DNA of 64,000 bases from Pedococcus aerophilus (GCF_039532215.1 NZ_BAAARN010000001.1:851029-915028), one strand, 5' to 3'. Shown: positions 33,918-43,615, counted from the stretch's first letter. The notes: generated by a model from the sequence alone, not told the origin. Translations and numbers: made by a program.

Positions 33918-35231
33918 TCACGACCGGCCGAGCAGGCGCCGCATCGAGGAGTCCTCGAGGGCCGCGCTCGCCACGGCGGGGTCGGCGACCTCGGGGTGCG
34001 GCGGAACGGCGGGCACGTCGCGGGTGATCAGCTCTGGCGCGTGGCTGCAGACCTGCGCCTCGGCGACCATGTACCCGTGGCGCTCGAGGATCTGCTGCTC
34101 CTGCGTCGAGAAGGCGTCGAGGTCGGTGCGGACGGCGTTGATGAGCTCGGTGACCTCCCGCGGGTAGCAGCCGTCGGCGGCGGTGTCGAGCGCCCACGAG
34201 GTCCCGTCGAGGACGTCACGGTGGTACCCCGCCTGGAGCCACCGGCTGCGCACGGACTGGCCGCCACTGGTGGCGATGCCGAGGATGCGCAGCATGCGTC
34301 CGTGGATCGTGCGCTCGGTGCGGGCCCGGAACACGCCGCCGCCGTCGCTGACCAGGACGGTGTGGTGCGACTTCCAGACCGGCTCGAGGCCGAGGTTGTC
34401 GTACACCCCGCCGTCGGTGAGCCGGATGTGCCTCCTGATCCGCTGCCGCTCCTGCGGGGACTCCAGCCCCGGGTGTCCCCCGGTGAGCGCCATCCCGTCC
34501 CCGTCGAACACCATCGGTGCGAAGAACGGCGGGTAGGCGCAGGAGGCCGCCACGATGTCGGCGATGCGCAGGGACGGCGGCGGCGCTGCATACCCGAGGC
34601 GGTAGTCGCCGACCCGGCCGTGCGGGCGGTGAGCGGTGGGGTCCTCGAAGACCCAGTTGACGCCGTAGGCGATCTCTGTCGCGCCGGTGATGATCGCTGG
34701 GCCGGCTACTGCGTTGTCGCGCAAGGGGATCGACCACCACTCGACGACCTCGGCCAGCTCGTCGGCGAGGGCGCGAACAGCCGCGTCGTCGGTGAACCAG
34801 TGCCACGGCTTGAGCTTGCTCAGCAGGGCGGCCGTCCGGATGTTGCGCGAGGTGAGTCGTCGCAGCGGCTCTGCGACGAGGTCGTCGAGGCCACCCACGC
34901 GCTCCCCTGCGGCTGGGTCGCTCGGGAACTCGAGACGGGCATCGGCCAGGAGGTTCGCGACGAGCGAACCACCCGAGACCCCACTGATGGTGTCGAGCTG
35001 GCTCAGGATGCCGAGCTCGTCGAGCCGCCGGACCGCGCCGAGGTGGAACAACGCGGCGCGGTAGCCGCCGCCGGACAGGCACAGGGCTTTGCCGCGGCGA
35101 CGGTTGCCCTCGGCAGCCGATGGCTGATCGGCCGCGGGGTGGTCGCCGTCGAAGGGCTCATGTGCGGCGTGGCTGGTGGCGGTGGGCTCGGGGTGCATCG
35201 TGGATCCGATGTAACCAGAGGACGCCGACAC
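33918..35231 (-). CDS. Patatin-like phospholipase
   Basis: 437 residues from GTG 35231, directly abutting the preceding stop; ATG 35198 is an alternative start. Patatin fold: oxyanion loop CLSGGGYRAALFHLGAVRRL, nucleophile in GVSGGS, and the Asp of LTDGGVYDNLGLEP. It should be a serine lipase or phospholipase with a Ser-Asp dyad. No signal peptide is seen, so it may be cytosolic or a toxin-like effector. It is downstream of a frameshifted PKD-domain gene in the same orientation. Confidence 0.9.
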   Translation of the reverse strand: MSASSGYIGSTMHPEPTATSHAAHEPFDGDHPAADQPSAAEGNRRRGKALCLSGGGYRAALFHLGAVRRLDELGILSQLDTISGVSGGSLVANLLADARLEFPSDPAAGERVGGLDDLVAEPLRRLTSRNIRTAALLSKLKPWHWFTDDAAVRALADELAEVVEWWSIPLRDNAVAGPAIITGATEIAYGVNWVFEDPTAHRPHGRVGDYRLGYAAPPPSLRIADIVAASCAYPPFFAPMVFDGDGMALTGGHPGLESPQERQRIRRHIRLTDGGVYDNLGLEPVWKSHHTVLVSDGGGVFRARTERTIHGRMLRILGIATSGGQSVRSRWLQAGYHRDVLDGTSWALDTAADGCYPREVTELINAVRTDLDAFSTQEQQILERHGYMVAEAQVCSHAPELITRDVPAVPPHPEVADPAVASAALEDSSMRRLLGRS

Positions 35232-36154
35232 TCAGCGCTCGACGAGCCGGGCCTCGGCTTCGCGGACCTGCAGGGTGGTGACGGGTTCGTTCTGCAGGTC
35301 GGCGATGGCGTTGATGTCGGTCCACGAGCCGCCGTTGACGCGGTACTGGCCGGTGAGCGTGGAGTCGACACTCACCCTGGCTGCGTCCTTGGGCTCGGCG
35401 TACGTGTGCCGGATCGCGCCATCCGGGTACACCCCACCGGCATCGGTCACGGGGCCGCTGCTCGAGCCGTCGCCGTAGTGGAACTCGTACGACCGCGGCG
35501 CGATCTTGAACTCCACCGACCACGACAACAGCTGCACCGCCTTGCTCACCTCACCCGGCTGCAGACCGCATCGTTGGGCCAGGTGGCGCGGTAGTAGGTG
35601 GGCAGGTTGACCAGGGTGACATTGCCCGCCGGCTGGACCGCCACCCTCGGCTTGGAGAACGGCAGCTGCTTGAACGCCGTCTGGATCTGCCCTAACGTCG
35701 GGATCGGCGGCGGCGCAGGAACCCCGGGCGGAACGTCATCCAGGCCGCACATCGTGTTCACGGTCGTCCAGGCAGCGTTCGGGTTGGCCCGGGGCCGCGA
35801 CTGCACCCAGTACAGCACCTCGTCCGACGGCGGATTGCGGAACGAGCACGCAGTCATCGCATACGAGCAGTTAGTGGCCTCACCACCGGCCGTGTCCGAG
35901 ATGCGCGCCGGCCGACACGCCAACACCACCTGGTAAATGTACTTGCTCTGTTTGGATGCAGCGGTCTGCACTGAGGCGGCATCGTCATCCGACGAAGTTG
36001 GCTGGCACGCAGCTTTGGCCGCCGCCGCATCGTTCGCCAAGTCGACGAAAGCAAGTCCCGTGCCGCATGACTTACCGGCAGCGTGACTGGGGGAAGCAAG
36101 GACCACGCCAGTCACGACGATCGCGAGGCAGAGGAGAGACGCCTTGAGCCGCAT
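35232..36154 (-). pseudogene. Secreted PKD-domain protein split by a 1-nt frameshift
   Basis: The 5' part (ATG 36154 to stop at 35546, 202 codons) has a signal peptide (MRLKASLLCLAIVVTGVVLA) and ends TYYRATWPNDAVCSRVR. The 3' part continues in another frame (...LQPGEVSKAVQLLSWSVEFKI, then SYEFHYGDGSSS, YPDGAIRHTYAE), a PKD-like fold. Restoring one G in the run at about 35565-35568 (GATGCGGTC to GATGCGGGTC) joins both frames into one 307-residue protein, reading DAGLQPGEVSK. The start overlaps the stop of the upstream lipoprotein gene (TGATG), so both were translated together. Either a real inactivating mutation or an assembly error. Confidence 0.8.
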
Positions 36155-36762
36155 CAGATCGCCACGAACTTCATGACGTGCCAGCCACCCTCGCGCCATG
36201 TCACGGACGTGACGGCGGTAAAGACTCCTGGCTTCGAGGTTTCGACCACGTTTCCTTTGGCGTCAAGAACACGGACGGGAACTTCCTGTCCCGCTACCTC
36301 GACTATGAGGTTGGGCGCCTTTCCGGAGGTGGCCTGGGCGAGCTTCACTTGGATCGACGACTTGTCTGTCCGCTGACCCTTCGATGCCCTGTCATTGATG
36401 GCTCGCACAAATCCTTCGCAGCCTTCGCATGAATCGTCGGCCATCTTCTCTATGAGGGCCGTGTTACCCGAGACGTAAGAGTCGCCGACGGATTCGAAGT
36501 AGAAGCGGGCGAAGGCTTCGGCGCCTTCGGGGGTCTTCTTCGTCGCAGCAGGCGGGACCGCCACCGTGGCCTCCGACGACGGGCTGCTGGTCGTCGTGGA
36601 CGGTGCACTGGTCGTCGAGCTGGGCGAGCTCGTCGTCGGACTCGACCCCGATGACGAGACCGACGACGACGTCGTCGGATCGAGATCGCTCCCATCGGTA
36701 CACCCGGCGACGAGTGCTCCCCCGAGCACCATCGCCACCACGTACCCACGTCGTGAGTGCAC
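36154..36762 (-). CDS. Lipoprotein, DUF6318-like
   Basis: 202 residues from GTG 36762 with AGGGGGAG ahead. Signal peptide with lipobox LVAGC near residue 21. A Ser/Thr-rich spacer (about 25-65) leads to a folded domain (TPEGAEAFARFYFESVGDSYVSGNTALIEKMADDSCEGCEGFVRAIND) with a Cys-x-x-Cys pair; the C-terminus is WREGGWHVMKFVAI. The NTF2-like shape and Cys pair match the actinobacterial DUF6318 lipoproteins, of unknown function. Cotranscribed with the frameshifted PKD gene. Confidence 0.75.
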   Translation of the reverse strand: MHSRRGYVVAMVLGGALVAGCTDGSDLDPTTSSSVSSSGSSPTTSSPSSTTSAPSTTTSSPSSEATVAVPPAATKKTPEGAEAFARFYFESVGDSYVSGNTALIEKMADDSCEGCEGFVRAINDRASKGQRTDKSSIQVKLAQATSGKAPNLIVEVAGQEVPVRVLDAKGNVVETSKPGVFTAVTSVTWREGGWHVMKFVAI

Positions 36763-36956
36763 GCCACTCCCCCTTGCGATTCACGGAACAGCCGCGGCTG
36801 AGGCGGCCGATCGCATGGATTCTACGGATTTCGACCATTTGGGCCAGATCTTCATCCACAGGCAAACCACCCTGAACCCATAGATCACACCGGCCACACT
36901 CGTCACCAACCCATCACCATTGCATCATCAACTACTGGATTCGATAACCACCCGTT
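36763..36956. other. AT-richer intergenic region between lipoprotein and LysR genes
   Basis: Divergent promoters are expected here. The stretch is AT-richer than its surroundings. Apart from the LysR box at its right end I see no named motif. Confidence 0.4.
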
Positions 36957-36958
36957 AT
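36944..36958. promoter_or_regulatory. LysR-type box overlapping the start codon
   Basis: ATAAC-CACCC-GTTAT is a perfect inverted repeat with T-N11-A geometry whose right arm includes the first bases of the LysR start codon. This arrangement suits negative autoregulation and a leaderless transcript. Confidence 0.5.
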
Positions 36959-37898
36959 GATCAGCGGCATGATTGACGCTGCCGGCCTGCGGGTCATGAA
37001 GGCCATCGCCGACGAGGGAAGCTTCACCGGCGCCGCCCTGTCCCTGGGGTACTCCCAACCCGCCATCTCGCAGATGGTCCGCCGCCTCGAGCAGCGCACC
37101 GGCACCGTCCTCGTCGAGCGTGTCGGCCGCAACGTCCGCCTCACCGAGGCCGGTCAGGTCCTCGCCCGCCACGCTGTCGCGGTGCTGTCCGCCCTCGACG
37201 CAGCCGAGGAGGAGGTCGCCGCGATCGCCGGCCTGCGCGCCGGGCGGGTGCGCCTCATGGCGTTCCCCTCCAGCTCGGCGACGCTGGTCCCCCGGGCCCT
37301 GGCCCTGGTGAAGCAGCGCTTCCCCGACGTCCAGGTCACCTTCACCGAGGGCGAGCCGCCTGAGTCCCTCGCAGCACTCAAGGCCGGGGAGTGCGACCTC
37401 GCCGTGGCCTTCGCGTACGAGGGGACCGACGTCGGTCGCGGCGAGGAGGACATGGACCTCTTCGTCACCCACAAGCTCCTCGACGACGAGGTCCGGCTGG
37501 CCCTGCCTCGCACCCACCCCTTGGCCGATCGCGACGGCATCGAGCTGTCGGCCCTCGCCACCGAGAACTGGATCGCCGGCTGTCCCCGTTGTCGCGGCCA
37601 CCTCCTGCAGATGTGCGCCAACGAGGGCTTCACGCCGAACGTCGGCTTCGAGACCGAGGACTATGTCGCGGTCCTGGGCCTCGTCGCCGAGGGGCTCGGC
37701 GTCGCGCTCATCCCCGACCTGATCCTTCGCACGGCCAACCACCACGACGTGGTGACGCTTCCGATCACCCCGTCCTCGCGCCGTACCATCAGCGTCGTCA
37801 CCACCGCTGACCTCCAGCGGGTGCCCGCGGTCCAGGCCACCATCGACGCCCTCTGCGAGGCAGCGAAGGCCAAGCCGCGCGTCCTCGCCAGCAACTGA
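36957..37898 (+). CDS. LysR-family transcriptional regulator
   Basis: 313 residues from ATG 36957 (ATG 36969 is an alternative). N-terminal winged helix GSFTGAALSLGYSQPAISQMVRRLEQRTGTVLVERVGRNVRLTEAG; the effector domain contains a CPRCRGHLLQMCANEG stretch with three cysteines that could sense redox or metal. No divergent target gene is adjacent, so targets are unknown apart from likely autoregulation. Confidence 0.9.
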   Translation: MISGMIDAAGLRVMKAIADEGSFTGAALSLGYSQPAISQMVRRLEQRTGTVLVERVGRNVRLTEAGQVLARHAVAVLSALDAAEEEVAAIAGLRAGRVRLMAFPSSSATLVPRALALVKQRFPDVQVTFTEGEPPESLAALKAGECDLAVAFAYEGTDVGRGEEDMDLFVTHKLLDDEVRLALPRTHPLADRDGIELSALATENWIAGCPRCRGHLLQMCANEGFTPNVGFETEDYVAVLGLVAEGLGVALIPDLILRTANHHDVVTLPITPSSRRTISVVTTADLQRVPAVQATIDALCEAAKAKPRVLASN

Positions 37899-37901
37899 CG
37901 C

Positions 37902-40352
37902 TCACCGTTTCCGCCACGTCACCCCCACCGCCCCCTCGTCGGCGACGACCGCGACGTCACCGCGCTGATCGGTCCTGAACACCGCAGAACCGTTGCGCCG
38001 CAACACCTCCAGCACCTTTTGTGACGGGTGGCCGTAGTCGTTGTCCTTGCCGACGCTGATCACCGCCAACGGCGCAGCGACCACCGCCATGAGCTCCTCG
38101 TCGAGGTTGCCGGAGCCGTGGTGGGCAACCTTGACCACGTCGAACTCCCCGGCCTGCGCCTGCCACTGCGGGTCCCGCCTCAGCGCCAGCAGCACCGCGT
38201 GCGCAGCCTCGTGCTCGACGTCGCCGAGCAGGAGGAGGTCCACCGGACCCGAGCGGACGGCCAGCACGACGCTGGCGTTGTTCGGCACCGACCCGCTGGA
38301 GATGCGTCGCTGCGGCCACCACACCTGGGCCGTCACGCCGGGCCAGGCCAGGTGGTCCCCCACGGCCACCTCCCGGAGGGGTATGCCGCGTGCCCGCGTC
38401 CACGACTGCACCTCCTTCCACTGGTGGTCGGGATCGCGGACCGGGGTCGCCAGCACCTCACGGACCTCCCTCCCAGCGATGGCTCCCGGAAGCCCGTCGA
38501 CGTGGTCTGCGTGGAAGTGCGTCAGCACGACCGAGTCGAGCACCTCGACATCGAGCCGTCGCAGGCACGCGTCGATCGCAGCCGGGTCGGGACCGGCATC
38601 GACGAGCACCGCGTGGCCAGGCGTGGTGGCAAGGACCAACCCGTCACCCTGCCCGACGTCGCACGCGACGAACCTCCAGCCCTCGGCAGGCCACGTCGCG
38701 GACGAGGTCGGCGCCGCTGCAGCAAGGACCAGCAACGCGGCTGACAGCATCGCGACCGGCCTCGAGCGGGCCGTGTGGGCCCACCAGCGTCCCGACGCGA
38801 TGACGAGTGCAGTGACCGCCGCCAGGAGCACCGCGCCGGGAGCGCCGTCGGGCCACGGAAGGGTCCCGCCCGGGATGGTCGCGCAGGTGCGTGCGACCCA
38901 CGCGATGCCCTGGGTGGGCAGTGCGCCGAGCCAGCACAGGACGGTGGCGCCCCAGGGCCACCAGGGTGCGACGAGGGCTGCCGCGACGCCGGTGACCGTG
39001 GCTGGCGCGACCAGTGGGGCAGCGAGGAGGTTGGCGAACACCCCGACCACCGAGACGCTGCCCTGGAGGAGGACGACGACCGGCGCGCACATCGCCTGTG
39101 CTGCAACGGGAATCGCGATCGCCGGACCCCACGAGCGGATACGACGTGGCAGCCGCCGCCCGATGGCCCGACCCCACGACCGGGTGAACACGAGCAGGCC
39201 GAGGGTGGCAAGCGTCGACAGTGCGAAACCGTAGGAGCGCGACAACCAGGGATCGGCGACGAGCAGGACCAGCACTGCCGACGAGAGGACCGGGATGCCG
39301 GCGGCCCGGCGCGATCGACTGAGGCCGATCAGGCCGATCGCCCCCATCGTCGCGGCTCGGACCACGCTGGGCTCTGGTCTCGCGAGCACCACGAAACCTG
39401 CCAGCGCGAGCCCGGCGACGAGCGGTCGCCATCGACGGCCCACGCCGAGCAGCCCGGCTGCGCCCAGGGCGAACGCGAGCACGATGGCGACGTTGCTCCC
39501 TGAGACGGCGCTGAGGTGGGTCATCCCTGTGGCGAGCATCGCGTCGGTGAGGTCCTGGGGCGTCCGGCTGGTGTCGCCGATCACCAGCGCAGGCAACAGG
39601 CCTCGCGCATCCCGAGGCAACGGCTCGGCGGCCTCGCGCAGCCCGGCACGGAGATGCTCCGCCCCGCGCTCCACCGGTCCCGGTCGATGGGTGGAGACCG
39701 GGCCGCCCATCGGCCGGATCACCGCGACGACGTCGTCACCGCCCTCGGCGGGGACGACCCTGCCCTTGACGCGCAGGCCCTCACGCCATTGGACGTGCTG
39801 CCATCGTTCGTCGGCCATCACGAGGACCGGGGTCCGAACCGCCGACCGGGTGCCGCGAGCAGAGACCTCGGTGGCGGTGAGCCGGAAACGGACCAGCACG
39901 GTGTCCCGCCCCGGCAGGGTGCGGACCGTCGGCTCGGTGGCGACCACCCCCTCGACGGTCACCACCGCGTGGGCCCGCGCCAGCGAGGTCAGCGGCCCAG
40001 CCGTCCGAGCTGCCGTGTGCCCAGCCGTCGAGACACCGACGAGGGCGACGGCGGCCAGGCACAGTCCCACCACCGTCCGCGCGGGCGAGCGGCCCCGCCC
40101 TCGGCCGCCGAGGGTCATCACCACGGCGGCGCAGCCCACCGCTCCTGCCGCCACGACGAGCAGGGCGGCCACCGGCCAGGCGAGGACCGCTGCCGTGAAC
40201 GACCACGCGACCACGGCAGGGACCAGCAACCGCAGGTCCAAGGAGTTGGGCTGACCCAGGAAGGTCGACGACGAAGGGGACGACGGCTGCGGGGACGACG
40301 GCCCTGACGACATTGAGGGCACCGGCGTTGACGACCTCCTGGCGTCGCTCAC
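37902..40352 (-). CDS. comEC: Competence DNA channel ComEC/Rec2
   Basis: 816 residues from GTG 40352, overlapping comEA by 4 nt (GTGA). It begins with membrane helices and a DUF4131-like region, followed by the Competence multihelical core (LPALVIGDTSRTPQDLTDAMLATGMTHLSAVSGSNVAIVLAFALG). The C-terminus is a metallo-beta-lactamase-type domain (TGVVL-like start, VVLTHFHADHVDGLPGA, LLLGDVEHEA, VAHHGSGN). It is the inner-membrane channel for single-stranded DNA uptake, and the nuclease-like domain may degrade one strand. Intact length and motifs suggest a working channel. Confidence 0.93.
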   Translation of the reverse strand: MSDARRSSTPVPSMSSGPSSPQPSSPSSSTFLGQPNSLDLRLLVPAVVAWSFTAAVLAWPVAALLVVAAGAVGCAAVVMTLGGRGRGRSPARTVVGLCLAAVALVGVSTAGHTAARTAGPLTSLARAHAVVTVEGVVATEPTVRTLPGRDTVLVRFRLTATEVSARGTRSAVRTPVLVMADERWQHVQWREGLRVKGRVVPAEGGDDVVAVIRPMGGPVSTHRPGPVERGAEHLRAGLREAAEPLPRDARGLLPALVIGDTSRTPQDLTDAMLATGMTHLSAVSGSNVAIVLAFALGAAGLLGVGRRWRPLVAGLALAGFVVLARPEPSVVRAATMGAIGLIGLSRSRRAAGIPVLSSAVLVLLVADPWLSRSYGFALSTLATLGLLVFTRSWGRAIGRRLPRRIRSWGPAIAIPVAAQAMCAPVVVLLQGSVSVVGVFANLLAAPLVAPATVTGVAAALVAPWWPWGATVLCWLGALPTQGIAWVARTCATIPGGTLPWPDGAPGAVLLAAVTALVIASGRWWAHTARSRPVAMLSAALLVLAAAAPTSSATWPAEGWRFVACDVGQGDGLVLATTPGHAVLVDAGPDPAAIDACLRRLDVEVLDSVVLTHFHADHVDGLPGAIAGREVREVLATPVRDPDHQWKEVQSWTRARGIPLREVAVGDHLAWPGVTAQVWWPQRRISSGSVPNNASVVLAVRSGPVDLLLLGDVEHEAAHAVLLALRRDPQWQAQAGEFDVVKVAHHGSGNLDEELMAVVAAPLAVISVGKDNDYGHPSQKVLEVLRRNGSAVFRTDQRGDVAVVADEGAVGVTWRKR

Positions 40353-41503
40353 ACCGTCACCTTGGGCTGGAGCTGGCTGAAGATCTTCTCGCCGATGCCG
40401 CTCACCTCACCGAGCTCGTCGACCGACGCGAACCGACCGTGCTCGGTGCGCCAGTCGAGGATGCGCTGGGCCAGCACGGGGCCGACACCGGGAAGCTCCT
40501 CGAGCTCGGCAGCCGTCGCCCGGTTGAGGTCGAGCTTCACCCCTGCTGCACCTCCTGTTCCTCCTCCAACGGCCGCACCCCCAGTCGAGCCACCGGCGCT
40601 GCCGCCGGAGCCACCTGAGCCACCTGAGCCACCCGCACCACCTCCGGCTGCGCCCGTGCCATCGGCGGGCGGCGCAGACTCCCCCGGCTTCGGGATGCGC
40701 ACCTGCTCGCCGTCGACCAGCGGCCGAGCCAGGTTCACCGCGGCCAGGTCGGCACCCCTGAGAGCACCGCCCGCCTTGGCGACGGCGTCGGCCACGCGGG
40801 AGCCTGCGGGCAGCGTGAGGATGCCGGGCTTCTTCACCTGACCGACGACATGGACGGTGAGCCCGGCAGCCCTGGTCGCCCCGCCTCCGGTCGCTGCCGC
40901 TGCGCCGGGCGGACCGCCGCCCCCGGACGCCGTGCTCGATGAGGCGAACCCGGTCGCTCCCGTGCCGCCGCCCACCACTGCTGACCCCGGCTGGGCCGGG
41001 GCGATCACCTCCGGGGTGCTGGCAGCGCGCGCCCAGGCCACCCGGACCCCGAACCCCACCGACGCGAGGACGGCGATGACGAGCAATCCAGCGACCGCTG
41101 CCCGCGGACCAGTCCACCGAGCGCCGGCCAAGGCCTCGGGCAGCGTCAGAAACCTTGGGTGCGGCGGCCCGGGACGACGGTGCCGCCCGCCGCGAGCAGC
41201 GCCCCGGGGGCGCTCGGCGCCATCGCCGGTGACGGCGCCCACGTCGGTGCCCGCGCCGGTGCCCGCGATCCAGTCGCGATCGGGTTGCCACGGCGTGAGC
41301 GACGGATCGGACGCCCGCGTTCGCCCGGTCGCCGACACACGGCTGCCGGACGACGACGTACGCTCTCCTGCAGTGTCACGCGTGCGATCACCTGGCCCCG
41401 CAGTCCCCTCCGGGCCCTGTCCCGATCCCAGCGACACCGAGGTCGAGGCGAGCAGGGCACGTAGGCGAGGTGAGGGTTCGGGCGGGCGGCGACGCAGCGG
41501 CAT
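40349..41503 (-). CDS. comEA: Competence protein ComEA (SLBB plus helix-hairpin-helix)
   Basis: 384 residues. A long basic, disordered cytosolic N-terminus (about 1-130) precedes one membrane helix (AAVAGLLVIAVLASVGFGVRVAW). Next come a SLBB domain (VHVVGQVKKPGILTLPAGSRVADAVAKAGG), a Gly-rich linker, and the DNA-binding double HhH (LNRATAAELEELPGVGPVLAQRILDWRTEHGRF...EVSGIGEKIFSQLQP). It binds incoming double-stranded DNA outside the membrane and hands it to ComEC. The N-terminal extension is unusually long and Arg/Pro-rich. Confidence 0.92.
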   Translation of the reverse strand: MPLRRRPPEPSPRLRALLASTSVSLGSGQGPEGTAGPGDRTRDTAGERTSSSGSRVSATGRTRASDPSLTPWQPDRDWIAGTGAGTDVGAVTGDGAERPRGAARGGRHRRPGPPHPRFLTLPEALAGARWTGPRAAVAGLLVIAVLASVGFGVRVAWARAASTPEVIAPAQPGSAVVGGGTGATGFASSSTASGGGGPPGAAAATGGGATRAAGLTVHVVGQVKKPGILTLPAGSRVADAVAKAGGALRGADLAAVNLARPLVDGEQVRIPKPGESAPPADGTGAAGGGAGGSGGSGGSGGSAGGSTGGAAVGGGTGGAAGVKLDLNRATAAELEELPGVGPVLAQRILDWRTEHGRFASVDELGEVSGIGEKIFSQLQPKVTV

Positions 41504-41578
41504 ACGAGCACGCTAGGAAGGCAACCCCTCACCACCGCACCCACGGACGAATCCCTGTGGACAACGGTCAGCGAGGAC

Positions 41579-42223
41579 TCAGGGTGTGGACGACGCGTCG
41601 CGGCGAGCCGAGACCCACAGCTCGATGTTGCGGCGGTGCCGGTAGATCACCAGCAGCGCCAGCACGACGCACCAGGCCCCGGTGTCCCGCGACCCGAACG
41701 GCACCCACTCCAGCCAGGACACCACCCCCAGCGCGAGCAGCAGCAGGCAGGCCGACACCGAGGCGCCCGCGACCCAGCGGAGCCGCCAAACGAGCACGAC
41801 GAACACCAGCACCATCACCAGCGCGAACCACGGCTCCACCGCGAGGATCGCCCCCAGCGACGTCGCGACGCCCTTGCCGCCCTGACCCTTGAGGAACGGC
41901 GACCAGATGTGGCCGAGCACCACGGCCAGTCCGACGACCAACGCCGTGATCGATCCCAGGAAGTGCGCCGCGAGCAGCACCGGCAGCAGCCCCTTGAGGA
42001 CGTCGAGGACGCCGACGACGACGCCCCACCTGGCGCCGAGGACACGTCCGGCGTTGGTGGCGCCCGGGTTGCCCGACCCCGACGTGCGCAGGTCCTTCCC
42101 GAGGATCTTGGCCAGGATCGTCGCCGGGTTCACGGCACCGAGGACGAAGGCCACGGCCGCAGCCACCGGCACCTTCGCCAGCTCCCAGAACGACGCGTGC
42201 TCCAGCAGGACGAGCGAGACCAC
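41579..42223 (-). CDS. plsY: Glycerol-3-phosphate acyltransferase PlsY
   Basis: 214 residues, multi-pass membrane protein. Signature motifs SGSGNPGATNAGRVLG, GHIWSPFLKGQGGKGVATSLG and a C-terminal YRHRRNI. It transfers acyl from acyl-phosphate to glycerol-3-phosphate, the first step of phospholipid synthesis. It lies between degV and comEA in one direction (6 bp after degV). Confidence 0.9.
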   Translation of the reverse strand: MVSLVLLEHASFWELAKVPVAAAVAFVLGAVNPATILAKILGKDLRTSGSGNPGATNAGRVLGARWGVVVGVLDVLKGLLPVLLAAHFLGSITALVVGLAVVLGHIWSPFLKGQGGKGVATSLGAILAVEPWFALVMVLVFVVLVWRLRWVAGASVSACLLLLALGVVSWLEWVPFGSRDTGAWCVVLALLVIYRHRRNIELWVSARRDASSTP

Positions 42224-42229
42224 GACCGG

Positions 42230-43114
42230 TCAGCCCTCCTGCGGAACGTCCGTCGCGGACCCCGGTGCCGGGCGTGGCGACACCGCGACTGCCAGCGTGC
42301 CGGGGCCGACGTGCGCCCCGACGACCGCGCCGAGCTCGACCACCGACACCTCGTGGGCCCTGGGGACCCGCGTCCGCAGCCGCTCGGCCAGGTCCTCGGC
42401 GCGCGCCGCGGAGTCGAGGTGGTGGACGGCGATGTCCACAGCACCGGTCGCCGCCGTCGCCGCCGCCGCTGCGATCTCCTCCAGCCGGGCCAGGGCGCGG
42501 GTCGAGGTGCGCACCTTCTCCAGCGGCCTGATGTGTCCGTCGACGAGCTCGAGGATGGGCTTGATGGCCAGCGCCGACCCGAGGAACGCCGATGCCGAAC
42601 CGATCCGGCCGCCTCGGCGCAGGTGCTCGAGGGTGTCGACGTAGAAGACCACGCGCGCGCCCGCGGCACGCGAAAGTGCCTGTGCCGCAACCTCTTCCGC
42701 GGAGGCGCCGGAGGCAGCGAGCAGGGCGGCGGACACGACGCCATACCCCATCGCCATGCCCAACGAACGCGAGTCGACCACGTGCACGGGGACCGGGGAC
42801 TGCTTCGCTGCGAGGTGGGCGGACTCCACGGTCGAGGACATGTCGGCGGAGATGTGGACCGAGACGACGGCGTCCGCGCCCCCGGCGGCAGCCTTCTCGT
42901 ACGCCTCGAGGAACGCCTGCGGCGACGGGCGGGACGTCGACACCGGCCGGAACGCACGCAGCGCCGTCGCGACCTGCGAGGTGGTCACGTCCACACCCTC
43001 GCTGAACTCCGTGCCGCCGATGACCACGTGCAGCGGGACCACGTGGATGTGGTGGGCGTCGACGACCGACTGCGGCAGGTAGGCCGTGGAGTCGGTGACG
43101 ATGGCGACGGACAC
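42230..43114 (-). CDS. DegV-family fatty-acid-binding protein
   Basis: 294 residues. MSVAIVTDSTAYLP, TSRPSPQAFLEAYEKA, SVHISADMSSTVESAHLAA and VDTLEHLRRGGRIGSASAFLGSALAIKPIL are the four DegV blocks. FakB-type DegV proteins present fatty acids to FakA kinase to make acyl-phosphate, the substrate of PlsY. The adjacent plsY therefore makes a biochemical link likely; fakA is not in the window. Confidence 0.9.
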   Translation of the reverse strand: MSVAIVTDSTAYLPQSVVDAHHIHVVPLHVVIGGTEFSEGVDVTTSQVATALRAFRPVSTSRPSPQAFLEAYEKAAAGGADAVVSVHISADMSSTVESAHLAAKQSPVPVHVVDSRSLGMAMGYGVVSAALLAASGASAEEVAAQALSRAAGARVVFYVDTLEHLRRGGRIGSASAFLGSALAIKPILELVDGHIRPLEKVRTSTRALARLEEIAAAAATAATGAVDIAVHHLDSAARAEDLAERLRTRVPRAHEVSVVELGAVVGAHVGPGTLAVAVSPRPAPGSATDVPQEG

Positions 43115-43123
43115 GTCCGAAGG

Positions 43124-43615
43124 CTACCCGTGCAGGGCCACGGCGAGCAGCACCGCCGAGCCGAGGGCGAGGACCACCCGGACGTGGTTCCAGCGGGTCC
43201 ACGACGCCCGGTATGCCGCCCACTCACCCGCGGCGCGCGGGTCACCGGAGTCGAGGGTCGCGAGGGCGTTGTTGCGGGGCACGTTCGCCGCGGCCGTCAC
43301 CACGAACGCCAGGATGCCGAGGAGGCCGCCGAGGACGAGAAGGATGCCGTCACCGGAGAGTGACGATCCGGGCGCGACCCAGCCGGCGACCGGGGCGATG
43401 ACCACGACGACCGAGCCCACCGCAGAGACCACCAGGGGCACCATGAGCAGGCTCCGGGGTGCGTCCTCGTTGATCCGCTGCATCGCGCGAATCCCCTCGG
43501 GCACGTCGAGGCGACCCAGGGAGCGCATCACGAACGCGGAGAACGAGAACAGCGCTCCCGAGAGCAGGGCCGAGGCCAGCGCGGTCAGCGCCACGACGAC
43601 CTCGACCCAGCTCAT
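43124..43615 (-). CDS. DUF1772 (anthrone-oxygenase-like) membrane protein
   Basis: 163 residues with about four membrane helices (VEVVVALTALASALLSGALFSFSAF...; VVVIAPVAGW; LGGLLGILAFVVTAA). The motif TAAANVPRNNALATLD plus WTRWNHVRVVLAL at the end identifies DUF1772. Its function in bacteria is unknown. It sits 8 bp after leuS in the same direction. Confidence 0.85.
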   Translation of the reverse strand: MSWVEVVVALTALASALLSGALFSFSAFVMRSLGRLDVPEGIRAMQRINEDAPRSLLMVPLVVSAVGSVVVVIAPVAGWVAPGSSLSGDGILLVLGGLLGILAFVVTAAANVPRNNALATLDSGDPRAAGEWAAYRASWTRWNHVRVVLALGSAVLLAVALHG

